Source: Gemmobacter fulvus (GTDB taxonomy: Bacteria; Pseudomonadota; Alphaproteobacteria; Rhodobacterales; Rhodobacteraceae). From it: a stretch of DNA of 64,000 nucleotides. Each line of letters opens with the position of its first letter. The first letter of the stretch is position 1. Under the pieces are notes generated by a model. That model saw only the letters and a list, made by a program, of their open reading frames with translations, had not been told where the DNA came from and made no database searches. The DNA lies in NCBI RefSeq assembly GCF_018798885.1, contig NZ_CP076361.1:2509501-2573500 (forward strand), written 5' to 3'. The position numbers were made by a program, and so were the translations under genes. Shown here piece after piece: positions 29,745 through 38,085 of the stretch.

Positions 29745-29803
29745 CTGGGGCCTCGCTCGGGGGTGGCCCGCATATGCCAGATGCGGGCCACGAATGCAAA
29801 GTG

Positions 29804-30499
29804 TCAGCCGCGCGCCGGAATTTTCAGGCCGCGCTGCACCGCCGGACGGGCAAGAAAGCGGTCCAGATAGGCGGGCACGTTCTTCAGATCCGCCCAGCCT
29901 GCAGTTTCTGCCGCCTTGTAGAAATTCAGCAGCGTATTCAGCCAGGGCGCAATCGCAATGTCGGCGATGGAATAGTCACCAGCGATCCAGTCACGCCCTT
30001 CCAGTGCGGTGTCCAGCACCCGCAGCAGCCGGGCCGCCTCGCTGCGATAGCGTTCCTTCGGGCGGGGGTCTTCGATGTCTTTTCCGGCAAAATGATGGAA
30101 AAAGCCAAGCTGGCCAAACATCGGCCCCAGACCGCCCATCTGGAACATCAGCCATTGCAGCACATGATAGCGCTGCGCATCCGGCAGAAGCTTCCCTGAT
30201 TTTTCCGCCAGATAAATCAGAATCGCACCGCTTTCAAACAGCGCCAGCGGCGTGCCGTCCGGCCCCTGCGGATCAAGGATCGCGGGGATCTTGTTGTTCG
30301 GATTCAGACTCAGGAATTCCTTGCTCATCTGATCGTTCGTAGAGAAATCCACCAGATGTGCGTCATAGGCGAGGCCCATTTCCTCCAGCGCGATGGAGAT
30401 CTTGACGCCATTCGGCGTCGGCAGGGAATAGAGCTGGATCGCGTCTGCGGTCCTGGGTGGCCAGCGGTGCGTGATCGGAAATTGGGCAAGATCGGTCAT
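29804..30499 (-). CDS. Glutathione S-transferase family protein (YfcG-like)
   Basis: Thioredoxin-fold enzyme using glutathione. I start at the ATG giving [13 protein letters not shown] (231 residues), preceded by AAGGAT. The N-terminal thioredoxin domain has [28 protein letters not shown] and the glutathione-binding [12 protein letters not shown]. The C-terminal helical domain has [10 protein letters not shown]. The TPNG active-site region is that of Nu-class/YfcG disulfide-bond reductases, so reductase activity on mixed disulfides is likely rather than detoxification. Confidence 0.88.
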   Translation of the reverse strand: MTDLAQFPITHRWPPRTADAIQLYSLPTPNGVKISIALEEMGLAYDAHLVDFSTNDQMSKEFLSLNPNNKIPAILDPQGPDGTPLALFESGAILIYLAEKSGKLLPDAQRYHVLQWLMFQMGGLGPMFGQLGFFHHFAGKDIEDPRPKERYRSEAARLLRVLDTALEGRDWIAGDYSIADIAIAPWLNTLLNFYKAAETAGWADLKNVPAYLDRFLARPAVQRGLKIPARG

Positions 30500-30661
30500 G
30501 GTGGATCCTTTTTGGCATCTGTCTGATGCAGCTAAGCACGAATTCCCCATCACAAAAGCTCTTCACCTGTGCAATATTTCGCCCGCATATGTGCGCATAA
30601 GCCGGAAAGGCCACTGACAACAGGTGGCCGTCGGGCGAAGGGTCAGAAAAGGAAATGCAGA

Positions 30662-31096
30662 ATGTTGAATGAGTTCAAGGCCTTCATCGCCAAGGGTAAT
30701 GTCGTTGACCTTGCCGTTGGTATCATCATCGGTGCCGCTTTCACCGCCATCGTCAATTCGCTTGTGGCCGATCTGATCAACCCGATCATCGGCCTGATCA
30801 CGGGTGGTGTTGATTTCTCCAACCTGTTCGTCAACCTCAACTATTCGGACCCGACCACCTATACGTCGCTGGCGGCGGCAAAAGACGCGGGCGCGCCGGT
30901 CTTTGCCTACGGGGCCTTCATCACCGCCGTCATCAACTTCCTGATCATCGCCTGGGTGGTGTTCCTCCTGGTCAAGGCGGTGAACAAGCTGAAAGAGGCG
31001 ACCGCCCGCAAGGAAGCGGCCGAGGCCGCAGCGGCTCCGGCAGGGCCGACTGAATTGCAGATCCTGATGGAAATTCGCGATTCGCTGAAGAAATAA
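30662..31096 (+). CDS. mscL: Large-conductance mechanosensitive channel
   Basis: Pressure-relief channel opened by membrane tension during osmotic downshock. The 144-residue product has the N-terminal amphipathic helix ([20 protein letters not shown]), TM1 with [16 protein letters not shown], the periplasmic loop, TM2 ([19 protein letters not shown]) and a cytoplasmic C-terminal helix bundle. Start ATG 30662 follows AAGGAAA. It is a single-gene unit ended by a strong terminator shared with convergent ald. Confidence 0.97.
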   Translation: MLNEFKAFIAKGNVVDLAVGIIIGAAFTAIVNSLVADLINPIIGLITGGVDFSNLFVNLNYSDPTTYTSLAAAKDAGAPVFAYGAFITAVINFLIIAWVVFLLVKAVNKLKEATARKEAAEAAAAPAGPTELQILMEIRDSLKK

Positions 31097-31112
31097 GCGG
31101 ATAGGCTTCGGC

Positions 31113-31142
31113 AAAGGCCCCCCGATCCGGGGGGCCTTTTTC
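31113..31142 (+). terminator. Terminator between mscL and ald
   Basis: AAAGGCCCCCC (31113-31123) and GGGGGGCCTTT (31129-31139) form an eleven-pair stem with a five-base loop, followed by TTCG on the plus strand. It ends the mscL transcript and could also act on the converging ald transcript. Confidence 0.9.
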
Positions 31143-31150
31143 GTTCGGCG

Positions 31151-32269
31151 TTACAGGTTCAGCGCGTCAGCCGCCGGGATGGATGGCAGGCCCAAGGCCG
31201 CGCCAACCGCCGCATAGGTCAGTTTGCCCGCATGGGTGTTCAGCCCGGCCAGCAGGTGACGGTCCTCGGCGCAGGCGCGTTTCCAGCCTTTGCCGGCCAG
31301 CGCCAGCAGGAAGGGCAGAGTGGCATTGCCGAGCGCAAGCGTCGAGGTGCGCGCAACCGCGCCGGGCATGTTCGCCACGCAGTAATGCATGATTCCGTCA
31401 ATTTCATAGACCGGATCCTGATGGGTGGTGGCGTGGGATGTTTCAAAACAACCGCCCTGGTCAATCGCCACATCCACCAGAGCCGCCCCCGGTTTCAGCT
31501 CTGCCAGCTGCGCACGGCTGATCAGCTTGGGGGCCGCCGCGCCGGGGATCAGGACGGCGCCGATGATCATGTCGGCTTCGCGCGCGAGGTCAATCGTATT
31601 GCCCGCGCTGGCATAGGCGTTCTTGAACTCGCGCCCGAACACATCATCCAGATAGCGCAGCCGGTTCACCGAGCGGTCAATCACCGTCACATCCGCGCCC
31701 ATGCCTGCGGCAACGCGGGCCGCATGGGTGCCCACCACCCCGCCGCCGATCACCAGCACACGCGCCGGGGCCACACCGGGTACACCGCCCAACAGCACAC
31801 CGCGCCCGCCATTGGCTTTTTGCAGCGTCCAAGCGCCGACCTGCGGCGCCAGCCGCCCGGCCACTTCGGACATCGGCGCCAGAAGCGGCAAGCCGCCGCG
31901 ATCATCGGTCACGGTTTCATAGGCAATCGCTGTCACCCCGCTGTCGAGCAGGTCGCGCGTCTGTTCCGGGTCCGGGGCGAGGTGCAGGTAGGTGAACAAA
32001 ATCTGTCCTTCGCGCAGACGTTTACGCTCCACCGGCTGCGGTTCTTTGACTTTTACGATCATTTCGGCCTGGGCAAAGACCTCATCCGCTGTGCCGAGGA
32101 TCACTGCGCCTGCCGCCTCATAATCGGCATCGGTGAAGCCCGCGCCGATCCCGGCCTGCGTTTCCACCACGACCTGATGGCCCTGCGCCACCGCTTCTTT
32201 TACCGCGTTGGGGGTCATCCCAACGCGAAACTCCTGCGGTTTGATTTCTTTCGGACAGCCGATTTTCAT
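31151..32269 (-). CDS. ald: Alanine dehydrogenase
   Basis: NAD-dependent oxidation of L-alanine to pyruvate and ammonia. The 372-residue product starts MKIGCPKEIKPQEFRVGMTP, with the catalytic Lys in VKVKEPQ, the His in YLHLAP, the nucleotide-binding VIGGGVVGTHAA fold and the NMPGAVARTSTLALGNATLP signature. I start at ATG 32269; an upstream GC-poor frame extension is not conserved. It is divergent from an Lrp/AsnC-family gene, the usual arrangement of an AldR-type activator and its target. Confidence 0.96.
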   Translation of the reverse strand: MKIGCPKEIKPQEFRVGMTPNAVKEAVAQGHQVVVETQAGIGAGFTDADYEAAGAVILGTADEVFAQAEMIVKVKEPQPVERKRLREGQILFTYLHLAPDPEQTRDLLDSGVTAIAYETVTDDRGGLPLLAPMSEVAGRLAPQVGAWTLQKANGGRGVLLGGVPGVAPARVLVIGGGVVGTHAARVAAGMGADVTVIDRSVNRLRYLDDVFGREFKNAYASAGNTIDLAREADMIIGAVLIPGAAAPKLISRAQLAELKPGAALVDVAIDQGGCFETSHATTHQDPVYEIDGIMHYCVANMPGAVARTSTLALGNATLPFLLALAGKGWKRACAEDRHLLAGLNTHAGKLTYAAVGAALGLPSIPAADALNL

Positions 32270-32427
32270 GGTTATTCCTCCCAAAACACCGCTGCTTCCT
32301 GCGCGGCTTGTTCGCTCAGCCTGATCCAGAATCGATGGAAAAACTTTGATTTCTGTGGCGGAGCGGGGGCGGTCGGTGATAGATTTTCTAAAGTTTTGCC
32401 ACATTCATCGAAGAAATCGCCACCAGT

Positions 32428-32886
32428 ATGGATCTTGACGCAACAGACCGCCGCATCCTCAACGTCTTGCAGAAGAATGGCCGGATCACCAATGCCGAAT
32501 TGTCGGACACGGTGAACCTGTCGGCAAGCGCCTGTCACCGCCGTGTGCAGCGGCTGGAAGAGGAGGGGTATATCGCCGCCTATGTCGCGCTTTTGGATCC
32601 GCGTCGGCTGGGCCGCCCTACCACGGTGTTTGTGGAGATCACGCTTCAGGGGCAGGCGGATGACCTTCTGGATGCGTTTGAACGCGAAGTGGCCCGCATC
32701 CCTGACATTCTGGAATGTCACCTGATGGCGGGCAGCGCCGATTACCTGCTGAAAATCGTGGCGCAGGATACCGAGGATTTCGCCCGCATCCATCGCCAGT
32801 ATCTGAGCCGCCTGCCGGGCGTGGCGCAGATGCAAAGCAGCTTCGCGCTGCGCATGGTGGTGAAAACCACCGCGCTGTCGGTCTGA
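32428..32886 (+). CDS. Lrp/AsnC family regulator, probable AldR
   Basis: The 152-residue product has an N-terminal winged helix (DATDRRILNVLQKNGRITNAE in part, helix 2-3 region ELSDTVNLSASACHRRVQRL) and a C-terminal RAM ligand-binding domain. It is divergent from ald across 158 bases, so it very likely senses alanine or another amino acid and controls ald. The intergenic region contains A/T-rich patches suited to Lrp-type wrapping but no single clear operator. Confidence 0.9.
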   Translation: MDLDATDRRILNVLQKNGRITNAELSDTVNLSASACHRRVQRLEEEGYIAAYVALLDPRRLGRPTTVFVEITLQGQADDLLDAFEREVARIPDILECHLMAGSADYLLKIVAQDTEDFARIHRQYLSRLPGVAQMQSSFALRMVVKTTALSV

Positions 32887-32898
32887 CGATCGCGCCGG

Positions 32899-32932
32899 CA
32901 AAAGAAAAACCCCCGGCCAGAGGACGGGGGTT
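32899..32932 (-). terminator. Terminator of rpsU
   Basis: AACCCCCG (32908-32915) and CGGGGGTT (32925-32932) pair around a nine-base loop. On the minus strand the second arm runs into TTTTTCTTTT (32909-32899), a good terminator for rpsU; on the plus strand there is little T-tract. Confidence 0.8.
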
Positions 32933-32977
32933 GATCTTGTCAGGCGGGTTTAACCCCGCCCAGCTTTCAGACACGTC

Positions 32978-33184
32978 TTAAAGACCGCCTTCACGCTGCG
33001 CCTTTTTACGCGCGAGTTTGCGCGCACGGCGGACAGCTTCGGCTTGCTCACGGGCTTTCTTGACCGACGGCTTCTCGAAATGTTGCTTGAGCTTCATTTC
33101 GCGGAACACGCCTTCGCGCTGGAGCTTCTTCTTCAGGGCCCGAAGGGCCTGTTCGACGTTATTGTCACGAACGCTGACCTGCAT
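32978..33184 (-). CDS. rpsU: 30S ribosomal protein S21
   Basis: Small basic protein of the 30S platform that assists mRNA start-site base pairing. The 68-residue product starts [20 protein letters not shown] and has [20 protein letters not shown], the family signature, followed by a basic tail. Single gene on the minus strand; a hairpin (GGCGGG/CCCGCC) and a terminator lie directly downstream. Confidence 0.97.
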   Translation of the reverse strand: MQVSVRDNNVEQALRALKKKLQREGVFREMKLKQHFEKPSVKKAREQAEAVRRARKLARKKAQREGGL

Positions 33185-33291
33185 GTGGTTGTCACCACCT
33201 TCCTAAGCTAGAGTTGCACTATATGTGCAGGCAGGGCGCGCATATCAAACCCGCGCGGTCCTGTCTACCTTCTGTCTGGAAAGGACGCCTG

Positions 33292-33984
33292 ATGGATGCC
33301 GAAAACACGCTGCACGCCAGCCGCGAGGCGGTATTGGCCGCTGCAATCGCCCATGTGCCCTTCGATGGCTGGTCGGCCACGACGATGAAAGCGGCCTTAA
33401 CCGATTCGGGGATCAACTCCGCACTTGCCGCTGCGCTGTTCCCGCGCGGGGCGCTGGATCTAGCGCTGGCCTATCATCAGCGTGGCGACCGGCGCATGGC
33501 CGAACAGCTGGCGCAAACCGATCTTGGCAGCCTGCGCTTTCGCGACCGGATTGCCGCCGCCGTCATGGCGCGGCTGGATCTGGTCGAGGACAAGGAGCTG
33601 GTTCGGCGCGGCACGACGTTTTTTGCCCTGCCGCAAAATGCCGCCGAAGGCGCGCGGGCGGTCTGGGGCACGGCGGATGCGATCTGGACTGCTTTGGGCG
33701 ATACCTCGCAGGATCTGAACTGGTATTCCAAACGCGCCACCCTGTCGGCGGTCTATTCGGCGACGGTGCTGTTCTGGTTGGGCGATGACAGCCCCGGCCA
33801 TGAGAACACCCGCGATTTTCTGGATCGTCGCATCGGGGATGTGATGCAGTTTGAAAAACTCAAAGCGGCGCTGGGCAACAATCCCGTGTCAAAGGCACTG
33901 CTGGCCGGGCCGTTGAAGCTGATGGGGCAGATCCGCGCACCACGCCGCTCCGAGGATCTGCCCGGCACCGTGAACGAGCAATAA
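33292..33984 (+). CDS. COQ9 family protein
   Basis: Homologue of mitochondrial COQ9, a lipid-binding TetR-fold protein needed for ubiquinone synthesis with COQ7. The 230-residue product has AIAHVPFDGWSATTMKAA near the N-terminus and the conserved DLNWYSKRATLSAVYSATVLFWLGD (only part quoted as one run: LNWYSKRATLSAVYSATV). Start ATG 33292 is preceded by AAGGAC. It has no HTH function expected. It is followed 14 bases later by a quinone oxidoreductase gene, which fits a quinone-related context. Confidence 0.9.
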   Translation: MDAENTLHASREAVLAAAIAHVPFDGWSATTMKAALTDSGINSALAAALFPRGALDLALAYHQRGDRRMAEQLAQTDLGSLRFRDRIAAAVMARLDLVEDKELVRRGTTFFALPQNAAEGARAVWGTADAIWTALGDTSQDLNWYSKRATLSAVYSATVLFWLGDDSPGHENTRDFLDRRIGDVMQFEKLKAALGNNPVSKALLAGPLKLMGQIRAPRRSEDLPGTVNEQ

Positions 33985-33998
33985 GCGAAAGACCTGAT

Positions 33999-34994
33999 AT
34001 GACCCTCTCTCCTCCGCATATGATGCAAGCGATTGAAATCACCGCCCCCGGTGGTCCCGAGGTGCTGAAACCCGCCGAAGTGACCGTGCCGGTGCCGGGG
34101 CATGGCCAGATCCTGATCCGGGTCGCCTATGCCGGGGTCAACCGCCCGGATGCGCTGCAACGGGCCGGGCTTTACGCGCCACCGCCCACCGCCTCGCCCT
34201 TGCCGGGGCTGGAGGCATCGGGCCATGTGGCCGCCGTGGGGCCGGGGGTGACACGCTGGCAACTGGGCGATGCGGTGACGGCGCTGCTGCCCGGTGGCGG
34301 CTATGCCGAATATGCGCTGACCCACGAAGATCATGCGCTGCCGATCCCCGAAGGGGTGACATTGCGTGAGGCGGCCTGCCTGCCGGAAACCTGTTTCACC
34401 GTCTGGTCCAACATCTCGTTGCGCGGCGGGTTGCAGGCGGGCGAGCGGTTTCTGGTGCATGGCGGATCTTCGGGCATTGGCACCACGGCCATTCAACTGG
34501 CCCGCGCGATGGGCGCACGGGTCTTTGCCACGGCGGGCAGCCCCGAAAAATGCGCCGCCTGCGTTGCCTTGGGGGCAGAGCGCGCCATCAACTACCGTGA
34601 CGAGGATTTTGTGGCGATCCTGCGCGCGGCAGGGGGCGCGGACGTGATTCTCGATATGGTCGGCGGCAGCTATCTGCCCCGCAATGTCAAAGCGCTGGCC
34701 GATGACGGGCGGCTGGTGCAGATCGCCTTTCTGCAAGGTGCCAAGGTCGAGATGAACTTTGCCGAGGTGATGACCCGTCGCCTGACCATCACCGGGTCAA
34801 CCCTGCGGCCACAAAGCGATTTCGCCAAGGCGCGTTATGCCCGCCATTTGCGCAAACACGTCTGGCCGCTGGTGGCCACCGGCGCGCTGCGCCCGGTGAT
34901 CGACAGCGAATTTGCCCTGGCCGATGCGGCAGAGGCACATCGCCGGATCGAAACCTCGGATCATATCGGCAAGATCGTGCTGAAGGTCAGCTGA
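33999..34994 (+). CDS. NAD(P)H-quinone oxidoreductase, PIG3/zeta-crystallin type
   Basis: Zinc-independent medium-chain dehydrogenase, 331 residues. It has a GroES-like N-terminal domain (VAYAGVNRPDALQRAG; PGLEASGHV) and a Rossmann domain with HGGSSGIGTTAIQLA. The C-terminal signature (VIDSEFALADAAEAHRRIE) and DHIGKIVLKV are as in PIG3-type quinone reductases. No zinc-binding cysteines are present. Start ATG 33999; ATG 34020 is an alternative. Likely co-transcribed with the COQ9 gene. Confidence 0.9.
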   Translation: MTLSPPHMMQAIEITAPGGPEVLKPAEVTVPVPGHGQILIRVAYAGVNRPDALQRAGLYAPPPTASPLPGLEASGHVAAVGPGVTRWQLGDAVTALLPGGGYAEYALTHEDHALPIPEGVTLREAACLPETCFTVWSNISLRGGLQAGERFLVHGGSSGIGTTAIQLARAMGARVFATAGSPEKCAACVALGAERAINYRDEDFVAILRAAGGADVILDMVGGSYLPRNVKALADDGRLVQIAFLQGAKVEMNFAEVMTRRLTITGSTLRPQSDFAKARYARHLRKHVWPLVATGALRPVIDSEFALADAAEAHRRIETSDHIGKIVLKVS

Positions 34995-35005
34995 GCGGGT
35001 GATCG

Positions 35006-36241
35006 TCACTGTCTGGCCACCAGCCCCTCCTGCGCCAGATCGCCCAGCAGATGACGCATGTCTGACAGCAGCACCGCGCCGGGCACATCCGGGAAATACT
35101 CGGCCAATGCTGCCGCCAGATCTGCGCTGCTTGCGGGCAGTTCCAGCAGGGTCCAGACCGCAGCAGCGACGGGGTTGAGCCGGTAGAGCATCGGCGCACC
35201 CGGACGCCACAGGAAGGCATCCGCCCCATGCTGGCGCAGTGTCACCCGGCCTGCACGGCGGAACACCTGCGTCGGATCGACAGGCGGGCCTGCGGGTTCG
35301 GGCGGCGGGGCGGCAATCTCGGGGCCGATGTCGAGGCCGGGGGGCAGGGCGACTGCGCCACCAAAGGCAGACAGCAGCAAGGCCACGGCCTCTTCCAGAT
35401 CGGAATAGACCATGCGGAACGCGGGCAAGCCTTGCGTCAGGCGCAAGCCGGTCCTGAAGGCTGCCGCCCCGCTGTCCAGATCGGTGATCGTTTGCACCAG
35501 CATCCTGTGCAGGGCTTCGGCCGGGTCCATCCGGTGCAGCCGGGCCGCCTGCCCATCGCGCCGGTCCAGCAGCACCAATGCGGCAATCGGGGCCTGCTGG
35601 CCATGCGGGGCACGCCGCGCCCCCGACAGATAACCATAGAGATCATCCCTGAGGCCCAGGTGATCCGCCACGAAGCGCCGAAAGCCGGGATCGACGCGGG
35701 CAGGCAGCGGCAGGCGCAGCCGTGGCGCAATGCCGAGGGCGGTGGCCTGCCCGTCACTGCGCAGCGGCAGCACATCGTCACAGAACAGCTCTACCCCCGG
35801 TTCGGCGCAGAGCCGGGCACAGATCGTGCTTTTGCCAGAGCGGGCCAGCCCGGTCAGCACCACCAGCCGCCCGCCGATCTGCGCCGCGCCGCAATGCAGC
35901 CCGAGCGTGCGGGGGGCCGCTTCGCACCAGGCTTGCGAGACATCCGCCAGCAGGGCGCAGATCGCGCTGGCGGCGGGCAGCCCCTCCATCGGCGTCTCGA
36001 AATAGACCGAGCGGATGCGGTAAAGCCCGCCGCGCTCTGGCTCGATCCGGCACAGAACCTCCGCGTTCGGCTGTGGGGCAGGGGTGATTTGCCAGCCGGT
36101 CAGGCAACTGCGCAACGGCTCCAGCAGCTCTGGCGGCAGCAGGATCTGGCGGTTGAGCCCGGCAAAGCCGATCCGCAACGGAACCGGGGCGGCACCGCGC
36201 AGGCCCGCCCCCCGTCCCGGCGCTGACAGACGCCGCGCCAT
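35006..36241 (-). CDS. HPr-kinase-like protein fused to a PqqD-like domain
   Basis: A 411-residue protein (start ATG 36241, two bases after the stop of the repeat-protein gene; a TTG nine codons earlier is possible). The N-terminal two-thirds resembles HprK-related kinases: a P-loop GLARSGKST around residues 131-139 and a CDDVLPL acidic pair near 155. A proline-rich linker follows (about 305-325), then a PqqD-like winged-helix domain (about 328-411, with YRLNPVAAAVWTLLE). PqqD domains bind leader peptides of modified peptides; HprK-type kinases phosphorylate serine. A fusion of the two, behind a gene for a Ser-rich repeat protein, suggests it recognises and perhaps phosphorylates that protein. 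This is inference. Confidence 0.8.
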   Translation of the reverse strand: MARRLSAPGRGAGLRGAAPVPLRIGFAGLNRQILLPPELLEPLRSCLTGWQITPAPQPNAEVLCRIEPERGGLYRIRSVYFETPMEGLPAASAICALLADVSQAWCEAAPRTLGLHCGAAQIGGRLVVLTGLARSGKSTICARLCAEPGVELFCDDVLPLRSDGQATALGIAPRLRLPLPARVDPGFRRFVADHLGLRDDLYGYLSGARRAPHGQQAPIAALVLLDRRDGQAARLHRMDPAEALHRMLVQTITDLDSGAAAFRTGLRLTQGLPAFRMVYSDLEEAVALLLSAFGGAVALPPGLDIGPEIAAPPPEPAGPPVDPTQVFRRAGRVTLRQHGADAFLWRPGAPMLYRLNPVAAAVWTLLELPASSADLAAALAEYFPDVPGAVLLSDMRHLLGDLAQEGLVARQ

Positions 36242-36243
36242 TG

Positions 36244-36585
36244 TCAGCCGCCGAACCGGATGCGCCAAGCGGATTTTCTGCGCGAAGCGACCGAGCGTTT
36301 GCCCCGCGACGGGGCCGAGCGGCGTCCGCGCGACGCGGCAGAGCGACGCCCGCGCGATGCTGCGGACCGGCGACCGCGCGAGGCCGCCGACCGGCCCCCC
36401 CGCCCTGCGCCGGACCGTCCCCCGCGCGAGCCGCCGCCCGATTTGCCGCCCGAAGCGCCGCTGGCATGGGCCGCGTTCAGGCCCAGCATCACGGGGGCCA
36501 CATAAGCCGCGCCTGCGATGAGCCCGGTCCTGAACAGCAGGGCGCGGCGGGACAGGGTGGGATCAGCCTTCTTTTCTCCGGTCAT
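36244..36585 (-). CDS. Small Tat-exported protein with Arg/Ser octapeptide repeats
   Basis: A 113-residue protein with three parts. The first is a twin-arginine signal (LSRRALLFRTG, then hydrophobic LIAGAAYVAPVMLGL, with a cleavage-like AHA at 39-41). Next come a Gly/Ser linker (SGASGGKSGGGSRGGRSG) and a run of eight-residue units of the type GRRSAASR, repeated about five times (residues 64-105). The C-terminus is WRIRFGG. The repeat is also visible in DNA as a 24-base period. Ribosome binding site AAAGGA precedes ATG 36585. The first 45 residues closely resemble the start of the protease encoded just upstream. Function unknown; the very basic mature part could bind nucleic acid, lipid A or anionic polymer. 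Confidence 0.75.
   Translation of the reverse strand: MTGEKKADPTLSRRALLFRTGLIAGAAYVAPVMLGLNAAHASGASGGKSGGGSRGGRSGAGRGGRSAASRGRRSAASRGRRSAASRGRRSAPSRGKRSVASRRKSAWRIRFGG
36298..36400 (-). repeat. Tandem 24-base repeats inside the small Tat-exported protein gene
   Basis: About four to five copies of a 24-base unit encode GRRSAASR-like octapeptides on the minus strand. Units differ mainly at third positions, which indicates selection on the protein repeat and not a very recent expansion. Confidence 0.7.
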
Positions 36586-36640
36586 GTGATGTCCTTTCCG
36601 TTTGCGTTCTGGCCGGTCTTTTGATCCGGCTCTGTGGATG

Positions 36641-36667
36641 AAACGGAACAGCCCGCCGATTTATTCC
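36641..36667 (-). promoter_or_regulatory. ECF-type promoter for the repeat-protein/kinase genes
   Basis: On the minus strand GGAATAAA (36667-36660), 14 bases, then CGTTT (36645-36641). The -35 element overlaps the last codons and stop of the protease gene. The pattern matches the two promoters in the sigma/protease intergenic region, so the same sigma factor probably reads all three. Predicted start of transcription lies about 50 bases before the repeat-protein ATG. Confidence 0.65.
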
Positions 36668-37992
36668 CCGCTGGTCAGATAATTTTTGGCCCCGTCCCCG
36701 GCGACGGTTGCGGTGCAGAGGTTCGGGGCGGTGACAAGACCGTGCCCGAAGGTCTCGTCAAAGCCCGCCTCGCCCAGATCCTTGGCGCAGCCGATCAGGC
36801 CCGCCACCACCGCCGCCACCGGCGCATCCGGGTTGCGCATCTGTTCTATCGCAAGGGCGGCGGTGACAAAGGGCGCGGCGTAAGAGGTGCCGGAGCGCAA
36901 CCTGCCGCCCGAGATCGACGCGGCTGTCCAGAGGTTCACCCCCGGCCCCGCCAGGGTGACATAGGGGCCGCGATTGGCCTGCCGGTAACTGCGCTGTTCG
37001 TCGTCCACCGCCGTGACCGCAATCACCTCGGGCCAGGCCGCAGGCCAGGCAGGCCCGGCCCCCGGCCCACCATTGCCCGCCGCCGCCACAAGCCCGATGC
37101 CCTGCGCCGCCGCATGTTCGACCAGGCGTTTCAGCACGATGTTCTCCGGCCCCGAGAACGACATGTTGATCACGCTCACCCCTGCGGCAACCATGCGCTC
37201 CAGCGCCTGACCAAGCGAAAAGGCATCGGCCTGATCGGCCCCGCCCCGGTTGTGAAAGGCCTCGACCGCGACCAGCTCGGCATGGGGCAGCAGGCCCGGC
37301 GTCCGGCTGTCGAGCCGCCCCAGCAGCAGGGCAGCAATCGCGGTGCCATGCTGGCGGCCTGCCGCATCGCGCTTGCCCAGATCCACCTGATGCACGGTCA
37401 GCTTTTGCCCGCGCAGCGCCTCGTGGTCGGTATTGATGCCGGTGTCGATCATGCCGATGCGCGGGGCATAGGCGCTGGGCCAGCCGCTCCAGCCGATCAT
37501 CTCATGCGCGGCGCAATCGCCCGCTTCGCATAGAAAATCGTCGGGTGCATAAAGGTGGTTCTCGTCGCCCACCGCGCCCGGAAAGCTGCCTGCGAGGCGC
37601 GCGAGCGCGGTTTCAGGCGTCTCGCCCGAGGGCAGGGCCAGCCGCAGCAGGGTGGCCCCCGCAACCGGGCTGCTGGCGAGCACATCATACCCGGCCTGCG
37701 TCACCGCCTCGGCTGTGGCGCCGGGGGGCAGCAGGACCACCAGTTCCGGGTCAGGTGGCGGAGGCGCGCGCCGTACGCGCTGCGGCTGCGGTTTTGCCAC
37801 ACGCCGTTGCTGGCGCACCACCGGGCGCGAGCCGCCGCCCCGCCCGCCGCCGCCGGATCCGCCCGAAGCGCCAGAGGCCCGCGCCACCCCAAGCGTCGTC
37901 AGCACCGGCGCAACATAGGCCAGCCCGCTGGCCAGGCCGATCCGCCGTAGCAGCGCGCGCCGCCGCAGGTTGGTTTCTTCATGGTCTGCCAT
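36661..37992 (-). CDS. Tat-exported subtilisin-like (S8) serine protease
   Basis: A 443-residue secreted protease; start ATG 37992 chosen for its GGAGG site (a TTG one codon earlier is possible). A twin-arginine signal (LRRRALLRRIG, then LASGLAYVAPVLTTLG) is followed by a Gly/Ser-rich and basic, proline-rich linker up to about residue 82. Next come a short propeptide-like domain and the subtilase domain with catalytic Asp183 (MIDTGINTDH), His215 (GRQHGTAIA), oxyanion Asn307 (AAAGNGG) and Ser370 (SGTSYAAP). Its N-terminus shares RRALL-R-GL, AYVAPV and ASGASGG with the repeat protein downstream. It is divergent from the sigma-factor gene. Likely substrate, the repeat protein or the anti-sigma factor, is inference. 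Confidence 0.9.
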   Translation of the reverse strand: MADHEETNLRRRALLRRIGLASGLAYVAPVLTTLGVARASGASGGSGGGGRGGGSRPVVRQQRRVAKPQPQRVRRAPPPPDPELVVLLPPGATAEAVTQAGYDVLASSPVAGATLLRLALPSGETPETALARLAGSFPGAVGDENHLYAPDDFLCEAGDCAAHEMIGWSGWPSAYAPRIGMIDTGINTDHEALRGQKLTVHQVDLGKRDAAGRQHGTAIAALLLGRLDSRTPGLLPHAELVAVEAFHNRGGADQADAFSLGQALERMVAAGVSVINMSFSGPENIVLKRLVEHAAAQGIGLVAAAGNGGPGAGPAWPAAWPEVIAVTAVDDEQRSYRQANRGPYVTLAGPGVNLWTAASISGGRLRSGTSYAAPFVTAALAIEQMRNPDAPVAAVVAGLIGCAKDLGEAGFDETFGHGLVTAPNLCTATVAGDGAKNYLTSGE

Positions 37993-38025
37993 CAATGCCT
38001 CCGCAATTCCGCCCCAGATCTACAG

Positions 38026-38050
38026 AACGGTCGTCCGCTTGATTTATTCC
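38026..38050 (-). promoter_or_regulatory. ECF-type promoter for the S8 protease gene
   Basis: On the minus strand GGAATAAA (38050-38043), 13 bases, then CGTT (38029-38026), about 35 bases before the protease ATG. It is the mirror partner of the sigma-gene promoter 36 bases away; the two -35 boxes face outward within an imperfect inverted repeat. Confidence 0.65.
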
Positions 38051-38085
38051 TGACCCGCCGTATATCAAAAAATATTCACGTCGGC

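Noticed and set aside
35006-36268. TTG start at 36268 for the kinase-PqqD gene
   Set aside because: ATG 36241 is two bases after the preceding stop and allows translational coupling; the TTG version only adds nine residues inside the upstream gene.
36260-36505. Plus-strand open frame with DAAERRPR-type repeats
   Set aside because: It is the antisense reading of the repeat-protein gene; the 24-base period makes all frames look repetitive. There is no ribosome binding site, and the minus-strand frame has a Tat signal and a promoter.
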